From Flavobacteriaceae bacterium EG-1 (lineage in GTDB: Bacteria; Bacteroidota; Bacteroidia; Flavobacteriales; Flavobacteriaceae): 64,000 bases of DNA. The stretch covers positions 1,058,760-1,122,759 of the forward strand of contig NZ_WJPK01000001.1 in the NCBI RefSeq assembly GCF_009649685.1, in the 5' to 3' direction. The notes beneath the pieces are model-generated. The model did no database searches. It had not been told where the DNA came from and saw nothing but the letters and a program-made list of their open reading frames with translations. Position 1 is the stretch's first letter. Each line of letters begins with the position of its first letter. Both the position numbers and the translations under genes were made by a program. Below are positions 9,906-17,997 of this stretch, in pieces.

Positions 9906-10586
9906 ATGAAGATCAAAAATTTAGCAACTAATCTAAAACACATAGCAATTGGGTTAGTTTTATTTTCGAGTGCAATATTAAGCGCCCAACAGACCTCTGG
10001 CGATGTTTCAAAACAAGCCGATATAGACCCAGGCACAACAACAACAGCAGGTGCCGTCCGGGTTATTGATAACAAGGGAACCATTAAGTATTTACAAGCT
10101 AAAAATGGAATTACAATGCTATCTAACACTACTAATGATGTTACTACTACTACATGGCAATTAGGTGGTACATTAACCGATAGTACATCAATAGATGTAA
10201 ACGGAAATGTTTTCGGTTTAAACGGATTGGAATTAATTTCAACCGAAACTCCTTCTACCGACGCTACTACAGAATCTGATGGTGGAACAGGAACTGGTTA
10301 TACCATTTTAGTACGCGATGAAGAAACAGGTGCCGTAAAAAAATTATTAGCTACGGACCTTATTCAAAGTGGTCAAGAAGCATTTACTGCAACAGCAGCC
10401 CAAACCGCATATGCACTTACAGGATCACCAGTTTTACCAAATTTTAGTCAAGTATGGGTGTATAGAAATGGTGCAAAATTAGTTGCAAATACAGATTATA
10501 CTGTAGCAGCATCAACAGTAACCTTAATAGAAAATGACTATTCAATTTATGCAGGTGATGTTGTAGAAGTGCAATTCATTAAATAA
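9906..10586 (+). CDS. Secreted surface protein with tail-fibre-like C-terminal module
   Basis: A 226-residue protein with a signal peptide ending near LSAQQ (residue 29). The middle is Thr/Ser/Asp-rich (TSGDVSKQADIDPGTTTTAG, GLNGLELISTE), like low-complexity stalks of adhesins. The last 75 residues (AFTATAAQTAYALTG, VWVYRNGAKLVANTDYT, GDVVEVQFIK) match the C-terminal module of the preceding gene, so the two are probably paralogous at that end. No catalytic motif was seen. It most likely works with its neighbours as a surface structure. Confidence 0.72.
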   Translation: MKIKNLATNLKHIAIGLVLFSSAILSAQQTSGDVSKQADIDPGTTTTAGAVRVIDNKGTIKYLQAKNGITMLSNTTNDVTTTTWQLGGTLTDSTSIDVNGNVFGLNGLELISTETPSTDATTESDGGTGTGYTILVRDEETGAVKKLLATDLIQSGQEAFTATAAQTAYALTGSPVLPNFSQVWVYRNGAKLVANTDYTVAASTVTLIENDYSIYAGDVVEVQFIK

Positions 10587-10650
10587 TTGAAACCACTGTA
10601 ATTCAAACTCAAACAACTGTATTATTTCTCTTGAATAATAATGTTTCCTT

Positions 10651-11586
10651 ATGCGAAATAATTATAGGAAAATAACTCTTCTCTGTGCTGTAATGATACA
10701 TTTTTTTATCACGGCACAACAGGTTGAAGCTATTGATAAAAAAGGAAGTCTTGTTACCATAAATAATAACACGGTTACTACTGCAAATTCAGCACCAGCT
10801 AATCCCATTGAAAATGATATTTGGTTCGATACTTCAAATGGAGATAATACAAAACCCAAAATATGGAATGGCACAACTTGGGTAAGCCTTGAACAAACGG
10901 GTATCCCTGGTGCTATTTTTTACGTAGGAGCAGATAATAATCCGAGTCAAGATAATAACAATTTGTTTTGGGATGGCCCTAATTCCCGTTTAGGGTTAGG
11001 TACAAAAACCCCGGAAGAGAGGTTAGATGTAAATGGTAAGGTTATAATCAGGGACTTACCAACAGGCGAAATAACTGATCAATTGATTACGACAGATGCA
11101 ACTGGAAATTTAAGAAAACTATCTATTGCAAATATAGAAACCAAGACTACAATTTCTCAAAATACAAGTACAGGACAAATAACAAATAATAGCGAAGATG
11201 GCACCACACAAACTGTAAACGTAATAAGCACCAATTCGGGTAATAATATTAGTTCTGGTTCAGATGGTGGTGCCTATTATAATAGTCCAATAAAAGCCTA
11301 TGGAACACTTGATGCCTCTACTACTAATTACACAGCAAATGGTATAAGTAGTGTGTCTAAAACCGGAACTGGCAGATTTACTTTTACCATGTCTAGTGCA
11401 CGATCTAGTAATAATTACCCCATTCAATTAAGTGTTTTAGAAACTAGCACACATAATATTCACATTTACATTACAGCGCAAACAACAACAACATTTAGCA
11501 TTTCTATTGTACATGAAGGTGGTGGGTTTCTTGGGGCAGATGTGTATGTAGACAGAACTTGTTATTTCACCATATTAGATTTTTAA
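10651..11586 (+). CDS. Secreted protein with tail-fibre-like domain
   Basis: A 311-residue protein with a signal peptide (to about ITAQQ, residue 23). PIENDIWFDTSNGDNTKPKIWNGTTWVSL and then NNLFWDGPNSRLGLGTKTPEERLDVNGKVIIRDLP are the characteristic pieces of tail-fibre-like proteins of Bacteroidota. The latter is the head of a trimeric-fibre module. The rest is Thr/Ser/Asn-rich beta-type sequence with two Cys-poor domains. It ends 4 bases before the next gene, so the two are almost certainly cotranscribed. The function is inferred as cell-surface adhesion or a fibre. Confidence 0.75.
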   Translation: MRNNYRKITLLCAVMIHFFITAQQVEAIDKKGSLVTINNNTVTTANSAPANPIENDIWFDTSNGDNTKPKIWNGTTWVSLEQTGIPGAIFYVGADNNPSQDNNNLFWDGPNSRLGLGTKTPEERLDVNGKVIIRDLPTGEITDQLITTDATGNLRKLSIANIETKTTISQNTSTGQITNNSEDGTTQTVNVISTNSGNNISSGSDGGAYYNSPIKAYGTLDASTTNYTANGISSVSKTGTGRFTFTMSSARSSNNYPIQLSVLETSTHNIHIYITAQTTTTFSISIVHEGGGFLGADVYVDRTCYFTILDF

Positions 11587-11590
11587 GGTC

Positions 11591-12727
11591 ATGCGTAAAG
11601 CCATTACTATTGTAATTAGTATTTTTATAACAAATAGTATATATACGCAAACTATTAGAAATTTTGGCGATTTAGAAATTCATACTAATGGTCAAATTGG
11701 ATTCTATTCTTCATTTGAGAATGATGGTCTTTTTTACAACACTGCTGGGCTCGCAGGTTTTTATGGCAGCTTTAAAAATTCCATTTCTGGTTCTGTATCG
11801 CCGCTTTTTTATGATATTGAAATCAATAATGATAATGGAGTAGAATTACAAGTACCGGTTACTATTAGCAATAATGTTAATTTTATTTTTGGGGATTTTA
11901 TAACTTCTAAAAATAGAATTACTAATTATTTAGAATTGAATTCGAATTCTTTCTATAATGGTGAATCTAACTTCTCTAAAGTTAATGGGTATTTATCAAA
12001 AGTAAATGTGCATAATTTTCTATTTCCAATTGGGGATGAATCTTATCTCAGACCGCTACATATAAATTCTGGTGGAATTCCTGCTTCATTTAAAAGTGCC
12101 TATTTTTTCGAAAATGGGACTACAACTTTTTCAAACAATTTAGAAAAAGATACTGATTTAATGTTAATCAGTACTAAGGAATATTGGGTCTTAGAAGGTG
12201 AAGCAAGTACTGTTATTACAATAGGTTGGAATGCGCGTAGTGCGCTTCAAAATATAACAAATGACATCAATAACATAACAATAGTAGGCTTAGACAAAGC
12301 ATTAAAGCAATGGACCAATCTTGGCACTACAGATCGCACAGGAAATATAGAAGAAGGTTTTATTTCTTCTACTGAATTTAACCCTAATAATTACGATGCA
12401 ATAACATTTGGAATTGCAAAATCTCATAGTAATATATTACAAAAGGGATATCATTATTTAGTTACGCCTAACGGAGATGGAATAAACGATTTTTTGTACA
12501 TACCAGAATTGGAAAACTATGAAAGCAATCACTTATTAATATTCGCAAGAAACGGACTTAAAGTTTTTGAACAAGAAAATTATTTTAATGAATTTAATGG
12601 AATTACAGGAATAAATATATCAGCCATAAATAAGAATAAAGGCTTGCCTGAAGGCATCTATTTTTACATTGTTACCATGGGTGAAGAGAACTTAAGTATA
12701 CAAGGTTTTTTATTTTTAGATAGATAA
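11591..12727 (+). CDS. T9SS-sorted surface protein with C-terminal CHU_C domain
   Basis: A 378-residue protein with a signal peptide (to about IYTQ). The C-terminal 90 residues form the gliding-motility-associated CHU_C (type B) sorting domain: VTPNGDGINDFLYIP, LLIFARNGLKVFEQENY, LPEGIYFYIV and a final GFLFLDR. Type B domains direct export through the T9SS and surface attachment in gliding flavobacteria. The middle is a beta-rich region with no recognised enzyme. As the last gene of the four-gene run it is the only one with a visible T9SS signal, so it may anchor the set; that is inference. Confidence 0.85.
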   Translation: MRKAITIVISIFITNSIYTQTIRNFGDLEIHTNGQIGFYSSFENDGLFYNTAGLAGFYGSFKNSISGSVSPLFYDIEINNDNGVELQVPVTISNNVNFIFGDFITSKNRITNYLELNSNSFYNGESNFSKVNGYLSKVNVHNFLFPIGDESYLRPLHINSGGIPASFKSAYFFENGTTTFSNNLEKDTDLMLISTKEYWVLEGEASTVITIGWNARSALQNITNDINNITIVGLDKALKQWTNLGTTDRTGNIEEGFISSTEFNPNNYDAITFGIAKSHSNILQKGYHYLVTPNGDGINDFLYIPELENYESNHLLIFARNGLKVFEQENYFNEFNGITGINISAINKNKGLPEGIYFYIVTMGEENLSIQGFLFLDR

Positions 12728-13156
12728 TTACATCACCACTTCATTAGAATATTTTTGTAAACCTTGACTGGAAGCTTTGCTTATAATTGTTATGTTATTC
12801 TTATCTCCTTTCACTTCTTTTTGTTTATTCAAATAATAACCCAAACCAAGAGGATCAAGATTAACATTGCTATTTTGTATTATAAAAATTAATTTTTTTG
12901 GTGCAATATGAGTCATTAAATCCTGCTAATCGTAATTGGGTATTGCCTCTGCCACTATACAGGGTATGTTTTCCAGGTTATAATTTTTAACTAAAAAATA
13001 GATTAAAAAGATGACATTGGATTGACTAGTGCTATTTCATAAAAATTTACACCTAAAGTAGTTGTGGGCAAATTTTTCTTTTTTTCCATCAGGAATAAAA
13101 AAGGCAGTAGTAATTTTTACTCCAGGCAAAGATTCAAAATAAAGTTTATCAACGCT
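12728..13156 (-). pseudogene. Decayed alpha/beta hydrolase (acetylxylan-esterase-like)
   Basis: Translation of the minus strand gives two pieces that look like one broken enzyme. The first (13156 to 13037) reads VDKLYFESLPGVKITTAFF then IPDGKKEKFAHNYF and hits a stop. The pattern FESxPGVKxTxxxFIPDGKK is typical of the region before the nucleophile in acetylxylan-esterase-like alpha/beta hydrolases. The second reads NIPCIVAEAIPNYD, a TAG at 12926-12928, then QDLMTHIAPKKLIFI, which looks like the late DLxxxIAPxxLLI segment, and runs to 12728. The whole middle, including the catalytic serine, is missing. It lies between a surface-protein operon and an alginate lyase. Family assignment is from pattern only. 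Confidence 0.5.
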
Positions 13157-13539
13157 ATATTTTTATTTCTTTAATTTCTCTACTATAATTGGATTTAATA
13201 GTGATTTTTAATTCAAAATCTATTTTCTTTAACTTTGGTCAGCATTATAATTTAGTCGTACTTCCACTCCCTAAAATTCAACCATTTGAGATAACCAAAA
13301 AATATTGGTACTCGCTTAAATTGGTATTATTACTTATTTTTTTGAAAGACAATTCAATTAAAAATCGATTAACATTCCACTGATTATTACAAATAGTTTA
13401 AAAGCTTTAAATTTAATGATTCAATCTTTTGTAGTGGAATAAACAAATTATGCTCAGCTCTCTAAATCAGATGTTAATAATTCCTTCAAAGTTTTGAATT
13501 AAAATGAACAAAAATATCTAAACACTTAATACTAAGAAA
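13157..13539. other. Gap before the alginate lyase, no intact gene
   Basis: AT-rich sequence with a 64-codon open frame at 13189-13383 on the plus strand, starting at a TTG and without any recognisable family. It may be further debris of the neighbouring pseudogene region. The promoter of the alginate lyase should lie in the last 100 bases; no convincing box was identified. Confidence 0.4.
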
Positions 13540-14640
13540 ATGATAAAAAAGAATAAACTAGCCGCATCATCAATTTTCATGCTTAGTATTATACTATGCA
13601 TAAGTAGTTGTAAAAACAAACCTGAAAAATCTACAGAAACAACAGCCGAAAATGAAATAGCTAAAACAGTATATGCAAGTGATGTTATTCCGTTTTTCGA
13701 TGATTGGAAATTAATTTTAGGTGATGGTTCTAATGTAGGTATCGCTAATAAATTTCAAAATAAAGAATTCTTTTATACGGTAAATGACAATGAAACAAAT
13801 TGGGTAGTTTTTAAAGCTCCAAATGCTGGTGACACTCACGGCACTTCTAATAATACAAGAACTGAATTGGCCCAAATTAAAAAATGGTATCCTAAAACTG
13901 CAAATGATAAGTTGACTGCTACATTAAAAGTAATGAACGTTTCTGCTACTGGTGATGCTCGTGTTGCTGCTTCGCATGCAGTAGTTGTTGGACAAATTCA
14001 TAGTGCTGATGCTCATGAGAATGAACCGCTTAAAATATTTTACAAAAAATTTCCGGGTCATACCAAAGGTTCGGTTTTTTGGCATTATGAAATAAATACC
14101 GATGGTGATGATAATTCTGTTCGGTGGGACTATTCAACAGCTGTTTGGGGGAATAACTTTTCTGTTGTAGGTAGTACTGAAAATACATATCCGGAAGAAC
14201 CTGAAGATGGTATTAAACTAGGAGAAGAATTCAGTTATGAAATTGCTGTGAAAGATGGAATAATGAATTTGAAATTTATTAGTGAAGGACATGAAACCAA
14301 AACGTTCACAAAAAACTTAATAGAATCAGAATATTCTAAGAAATCTGATATTCCAGAGCAAACAGAAAAACTGTTTGTACCAATTGGTCAGGATGGCGTT
14401 GAGCGAAAAACTGCTTATGCAGGCGAAGGTTGTTTTTTTAAGTTAGGTTGTTACAATCAAACTAATGGCAAGTCTCCTGATGTAAATAAGAATTGGTGTT
14501 CGGGTGCAGAAACCCATGATGGCGATATTTTAAAACAATATGCTGATGGCAACTATGCCGAGGTATGGTTTAAAACTGCAGATATAACAGTTAGTGAGGC
14601 TGCAGTATCAAACGAAGGCTATTTTACTAAGAATGATTAG
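13540..14640 (+). CDS. Polysaccharide lyase family 7 (alginate lyase) lipoprotein
   Basis: A 366-residue PL7 enzyme that cleaves alginate by beta-elimination. A lipoprotein signal (CISSC, Cys 24) puts it in the outer or inner membrane leaflet, probably exposed. All three PL7 signature regions are present: R107-T-E-L110, Q152-I-H154 and F299-FKLGCYNQ. The catalytic His, Gln, Arg and Tyr fall inside them. An Ile in QxH has been associated with G-block or MG activity rather than pure M-block. The first motif reads RTELA, where RTELR is usual. The length beyond about 250 residues comes from the lipoprotein linker and insertions. It stands alone, not in a complete polysaccharide utilisation locus. 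Confidence 0.93.
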   Translation: MIKKNKLAASSIFMLSIILCISSCKNKPEKSTETTAENEIAKTVYASDVIPFFDDWKLILGDGSNVGIANKFQNKEFFYTVNDNETNWVVFKAPNAGDTHGTSNNTRTELAQIKKWYPKTANDKLTATLKVMNVSATGDARVAASHAVVVGQIHSADAHENEPLKIFYKKFPGHTKGSVFWHYEINTDGDDNSVRWDYSTAVWGNNFSVVGSTENTYPEEPEDGIKLGEEFSYEIAVKDGIMNLKFISEGHETKTFTKNLIESEYSKKSDIPEQTEKLFVPIGQDGVERKTAYAGEGCFFKLGCYNQTNGKSPDVNKNWCSGAETHDGDILKQYADGNYAEVWFKTADITVSEAAVSNEGYFTKND

Positions 14641-14727
14641 GTACATCCCATATTATTTGGATTAGCTAATAATAATTTAAACAGCGATAAGTGGTATTAT
14701 TATCTTTTTCAAAGATATTTTATAAAT

Positions 14728-14755
14728 GTAGAAAAGTCCAAAAGGACTTTTCTAC
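14728..14755. terminator. Hairpin between alginate lyase and convergent gene
   Basis: A perfect 12-bp stem (14728-14739 and 14744-14755) with loop aaaa. T tracts lie inside the arms rather than after them, so it could serve either strand. Confidence 0.55.
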
Positions 14756-14792
14756 AACTGAGGAAAATCAAAACTTCGCATATAAAGAAAAA

Positions 14793-15281
14793 TTAATAAT
14801 CATCTTCTGGACTTATTAATTCTGAATGATATTTATTGAGAAAATTTTTCTGACGGTCTATCATTTGTTGTCGAATTTTATCTATATCCATAAAGTCCTT
14901 ACCAAAATTGCTTCCGAAAAAATCTTCATTAAAAAAGTGTTTATTAAAAAGTGAATCTTGAGAAAAAACATCTTCGAATCCTTCATCTTGAAATCTTGAA
15001 AAATTAGTATAAAATCGCGATTTAAAAGTCTGCATTAAACTATCTCTTTTTGCATCTGTGAGATTTTTATATTCATTTTTCGAAGACCAAGAATAAACAC
15101 TATCATAACGAATTAAATTTCCAAGTTCATCAAATTCTTTATCAACTTTCCAAGACCCCTTAGGTGCTTCAGTCAGTTTTTGTTTTTCGTCACTTAAATC
15201 ATTTTCAGACATACCTTCTTTTTGCCCGTTACAACTAATAGTTAATGACGCGATTAATAAAAATAATATATACTTTTTCAT
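14793..15281 (-). CDS. Small lipoprotein of unknown function
   Basis: The product has about 162 residues from the ATG at 15281, chosen because it starts a clean lipoprotein signal (MKKYILFLLIASLTISC). An in-frame ATG at 15305 would put eight extra residues before it. The mature part is acidic and Asn/Asp/Phe-rich with NFSRFQDEGFEDVFSQDSLFN and a C-terminal DKIRQQMIDRQKNFLNKYHSEL helix. I recognise no family. The gene lies just downstream of a small DUF2158-like gene and of hsp20 on the same strand, which hints at a stress role only weakly. Confidence 0.65.
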   Translation of the reverse strand: MKKYILFLLIASLTISCNGQKEGMSENDLSDEKQKLTEAPKGSWKVDKEFDELGNLIRYDSVYSWSSKNEYKNLTDAKRDSLMQTFKSRFYTNFSRFQDEGFEDVFSQDSLFNKHFFNEDFFGSNFGKDFMDIDKIRQQMIDRQKNFLNKYHSELISPEDDY

Positions 15282-15318
15282 ATTCTTAAAATTTAAACTT
15301 AGCATTTCTAATTAACAT

Positions 15319-15549
15319 TTAAGTCTTAAACAAACCACCAACATCAATCATTTTTATGAGATTATTTTGGTGGAACACTTCAGATTGGCGCTCACCATTT
15401 TCATACCACACACATTCTAAATATCTATCATTAATTAGTGAACCTAAAAACGGATCTTTTTTTAGAACATATTTAAGTACTACCATTTTAGGAGCGGTAA
15501 TTTTACCTTTTCGTTTTACCCATTCTCCTGGTTTGAACTTTCTAGGCAT
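15319..15549 (-). CDS. Small DUF2158-like protein
   Basis: A 76-residue basic protein. FKPGEWVKRKGKITAPKMVV followed by ECVWYENGERQSEVFHQNNL fits the pattern of DUF2158 (YodC-like) proteins: a short SH3-like barrel with GDxVxLKSGGPxM and CxWF...xxxxFxxxxL. The function of the family is unknown. The gene lies 13 to 40 bases before the lipoprotein gene on the same strand and behind the hsp20 terminator hairpin. Confidence 0.7.
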   Translation of the reverse strand: MPRKFKPGEWVKRKGKITAPKMVVLKYVLKKDPFLGSLINDRYLECVWYENGERQSEVFHQNNLIKMIDVGGLFKT

Positions 15550-15587
15550 AACAATTTCATATTAAAGATTGAATTAATTCATTTGAG

Positions 15588-15615
15588 TATGAGGCTGAAT
15601 AAATTCAGCCTCATA
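15588..15615. terminator. Hairpin downstream of hsp20
   Basis: Nearly perfect 13-bp arms (15588-15600 and 15603-15615) centred on aa, which sterically means an 11-bp stem with a small loop. It lies just after the hsp20 stop on the minus strand. No long T run follows. Confidence 0.55.
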
Positions 15616-15646
15616 TCAACTTCATCTAAAATCCAATAAAATTCAA

Positions 15647-16123
15647 TTATGAAATTTTAATTGTTCTTGCAGGCTTTTGTTTTGCCTCTTCTTTTTTCGG
15701 TAAAAAAATACTCAGAATACCGTCTTGATAATTAGCTTTAATTTTTTCTTCGTCTACACTTTCCGGTAAATTAAAAGTTCTTTTAAAAGAAGAGTAGCCA
15801 AACTCTCTTCGCGTGTAGTTTTCTCCTTTCTGCTCACTTTCATTCTTAGTTTCCGTTGAAATGGATAATAACTGATTATCAAGATCAATTTGAAAATCCG
15901 ACTTTTTTAAACCAGGTACGGCCATCTCTACCCTAAAATCGTCAGCAGTTTCTTTAATATTTACCTTCGGCAAAGTTATGCCCGTGTTAAAGTTAGAAGT
16001 AAATACAGACGGTAAATCTCTATTAAAGATATCGTCTATCCAATGTGATAAAGTTGGGAAGCTTGTATTTGAATTAGTGTTTGCCAAACCTCCGTTTTTA
16101 GGAACATTTACTAAATTGCTCAT
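15647..16123 (-). CDS. hsp20: Small heat-shock protein, Hsp20/alpha-crystallin family
   Basis: A 158-residue ATP-independent holdase chaperone. The alpha-crystallin domain spans about residues 50-145: PKVNIKETADDFRVEMAVPGLKKSDFQI, YTRREFGYSSFKRTFNLPESVDEEKIKANYQDGILSIFLPK. The conserved GILxxxxPK motif is intact, followed by the short C-terminal extension with RTIKIS. The N-terminal part has the usual hydrophobic WIDDIF. A 16-bp perfect palindrome lies 27 to 42 bases upstream of the ATG and may be an operator. Confidence 0.95.
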   Translation of the reverse strand: MSNLVNVPKNGGLANTNSNTSFPTLSHWIDDIFNRDLPSVFTSNFNTGITLPKVNIKETADDFRVEMAVPGLKKSDFQIDLDNQLLSISTETKNESEQKGENYTRREFGYSSFKRTFNLPESVDEEKIKANYQDGILSIFLPKKEEAKQKPARTIKIS

Positions 16124-16149
16124 AATAACAAAATTTTAAATTAAACAAT

Positions 16150-16165
16150 ATTTCAAATTTGAAAT
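16150..16165. promoter_or_regulatory. Perfect palindrome upstream of hsp20
   Basis: ATTTCAAATTTGAAAT is an exact 16-bp dyad 27-42 bases before the hsp20 start codon, with another partial copy (gatttcaaaatt) just beyond. It could be a repressor site. It is not the CIRCE element. In AT-rich DNA a chance palindrome is possible. Confidence 0.35.
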
Positions 16166-16383
16166 CAACAACGATTTCAAAATTTTCTGGACAAAAAAAA
16201 TGCCAAAAATAAATTTTTCAAATTGCTACCCTTCATCCCAACCCCACCCACTGAAAACTTGTCATATTTATGAATAATTGTCATCTAAATAACAGATTAT
16301 TATGACATAATTTCTTTTTCATTTTAACAGATTATTTACACAAACAACAGGCTTTATAATTCTTTTAACTAGTAGAGAAGCGC

Positions 16384-16391
16384 TAACTTTG
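16384..16391 (+). promoter_or_regulatory. Bacteroidota-type -7 box (TAnnTTTG) of the antiporter gene
   Basis: TAACTTTG matches the -7 consensus of the Bacteroidota housekeeping sigma factor. It overlaps a TTG at 16389, which is therefore unlikely to be a start codon and favours the ATG at 16419. The -33 box is weak. The rest of the 295-base space between hsp20 and this gene shows only AT-rich sequence and the hsp20 palindrome. Confidence 0.55.
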
Positions 16392-16418
16392 TTTAACAAA
16401 TCTTATCAAAAAAAAATA

Positions 16419-17879
16419 ATGAATTTAACGATTGAAAACATACTTTTAGTTGGATCTTTACTTCTTCTTATAAGTATTTTTGCTGGTAAAACATCTTACA
16501 AGTTTGGTGTTCCTACTTTATTGCTTTTCTTAGCAATTGGCATGTTAGCAGGTTCAGACGGAATTGGAGGAATTCAGTTCGACGACCCAAAATTAGCCCA
16601 GTTCGTAGGAATAGTTTCCTTAAATTTTATTTTATTTTCTGGGGGACTTGATACGAGTTGGAAAGCCGTTAAACCAATTTTATGGGAAGGTATAGCATTG
16701 TCTACATTAGGCGTTTTATTTACAGCTGTTTCTTTGGGCACTTTCGTTTGGTATATAACTGACTTTACTATTTACGAAAGTTTATTATTAGGTTCAATAG
16801 TTTCATCTACAGATGCCGCAGCTGTATTTTCAATCCTACGTTCAAAAAGTCTTGCCTTAAAAACTAATCTTAGACCAACCTTAGAATTAGAGAGTGGTAG
16901 TAATGACCCCATGGCTTATGTATTAACAATTGCGTTTTTAACTTTAGTAGTTAATCAAGATCAAAATTTTCTATCAATAATCCCTATGTTTTTACAGCAA
17001 ATGATTGTTGGTGGTTTAGCAGGTTTTGCATTCGGCATGCTTAGTAAGTACATTATAAATAAAATTAAACTAGACTTTGAAGGGCTATACCCTGTTCTAG
17101 TTATTACTTTAATGTTCATTACATTTTCTGCAACTGATTTTGTCGGCGGTAATGGGTTTCTTGCCATTTACATCTGTGCTGTTTATTTAGGAAATCAAGA
17201 TCTTATCCATAAAAAGACAATTTTAAAAATGTTTGATGGTCTAGCATGGCTAATGCAGATTGTACTTTTTTTAACCTTAGGATTACTTGTTTTTCCTTCG
17301 CAAATAATACCATATATGGGTATAGGTTTGCTAATCTCATTATTTCTAATAGTTATAGCAAGACCCATTGGTGTATTTCTTAGTCTTGTATTTTTTAAGA
17401 TGAGACTAAGAAGAAGGTTTTATATTTCATGGGTAGGTTTACGCGGAGCTGTTCCAATAGTATTTTCAACTTATCCACTTTTAGCAGGTATTGACAAAGC
17501 AAATATGATTTTTAATATTGTTTTTTTTATTTCTGTTACCTCCATATTAATTCAAGGTACTACGCTTTCAGTTGTAGCTAAATGGTTTAACGTAGGTATG
17601 CCCGAAAAGGCCAAAAAACTAAATGCTACAGATTTGTTATTAGCCGAAAATCCTAAAGCTGAAATGAAGGAAATATTAATTACCCCAAACTGTATCGCAG
17701 TGAACAAAAAATTAGTTAATCTGGGCTTTCCAAAAAATGCAATAATCGCAATGATTAAAAGAGATGACAGTTATATAATTCCCAACGGTACAACATTAAT
17801 AGAAGACCAAGACGTTTTAATAGTTTTAGCTGATAGACCGCAAATATTTGATGAAGTTTACAAAGTACTGAACGCGTAG
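16419..17879 (+). CDS. Potassium/proton antiporter with RCK_C domain (NhaP2/CvrA type)
   Basis: A 486-residue inner-membrane cation/proton antiporter of the CPA1 family. There are about 12 membrane helices between residues 5 and 390. STDAAAVF, ELESGSNDPMAYVLT and GLRGAVPIVFSTYPL are the family core, and the ND pair is the ion-binding site. Residues after about 405 form a TrkA_C/RCK_C domain (NLGFPKNAIIAMIKRDD...IEDQDVLIVLADRP), which separates the K+/H+ NhaP2 group from plain NhaP. It exports K+ in exchange for protons, which helps in osmotic or alkaline stress. A TTG 10 codons upstream lies inside a -7 box and was rejected as the start. Confidence 0.93.
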   Translation: MNLTIENILLVGSLLLLISIFAGKTSYKFGVPTLLLFLAIGMLAGSDGIGGIQFDDPKLAQFVGIVSLNFILFSGGLDTSWKAVKPILWEGIALSTLGVLFTAVSLGTFVWYITDFTIYESLLLGSIVSSTDAAAVFSILRSKSLALKTNLRPTLELESGSNDPMAYVLTIAFLTLVVNQDQNFLSIIPMFLQQMIVGGLAGFAFGMLSKYIINKIKLDFEGLYPVLVITLMFITFSATDFVGGNGFLAIYICAVYLGNQDLIHKKTILKMFDGLAWLMQIVLFLTLGLLVFPSQIIPYMGIGLLISLFLIVIARPIGVFLSLVFFKMRLRRRFYISWVGLRGAVPIVFSTYPLLAGIDKANMIFNIVFFISVTSILIQGTTLSVVAKWFNVGMPEKAKKLNATDLLLAENPKAEMKEILITPNCIAVNKKLVNLGFPKNAIIAMIKRDDSYIIPNGTTLIEDQDVLIVLADRPQIFDEVYKVLNA

Positions 17880-17997
17880 CCTCGAATATCAATTCAATAA
17901 AAATCGGCTAGAAATAATTAAATTTAGCATCTTATATATTTCATTCTACTGTAAAATTGAATGTTTAAATCCGTTTAAATAAAAATCAAAATCATTG

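Noticed and set aside
13189-13383. 64-codon plus-strand open frame before the alginate lyase
   Set aside because: No recognisable family, TTG start and located in a decayed stretch; not called as a gene.
16389-16418. TTG start for the K+/H+ antiporter
   Set aside because: The TTG lies inside a TAACTTTG -7 box; the ATG at 16419 fits the family start.
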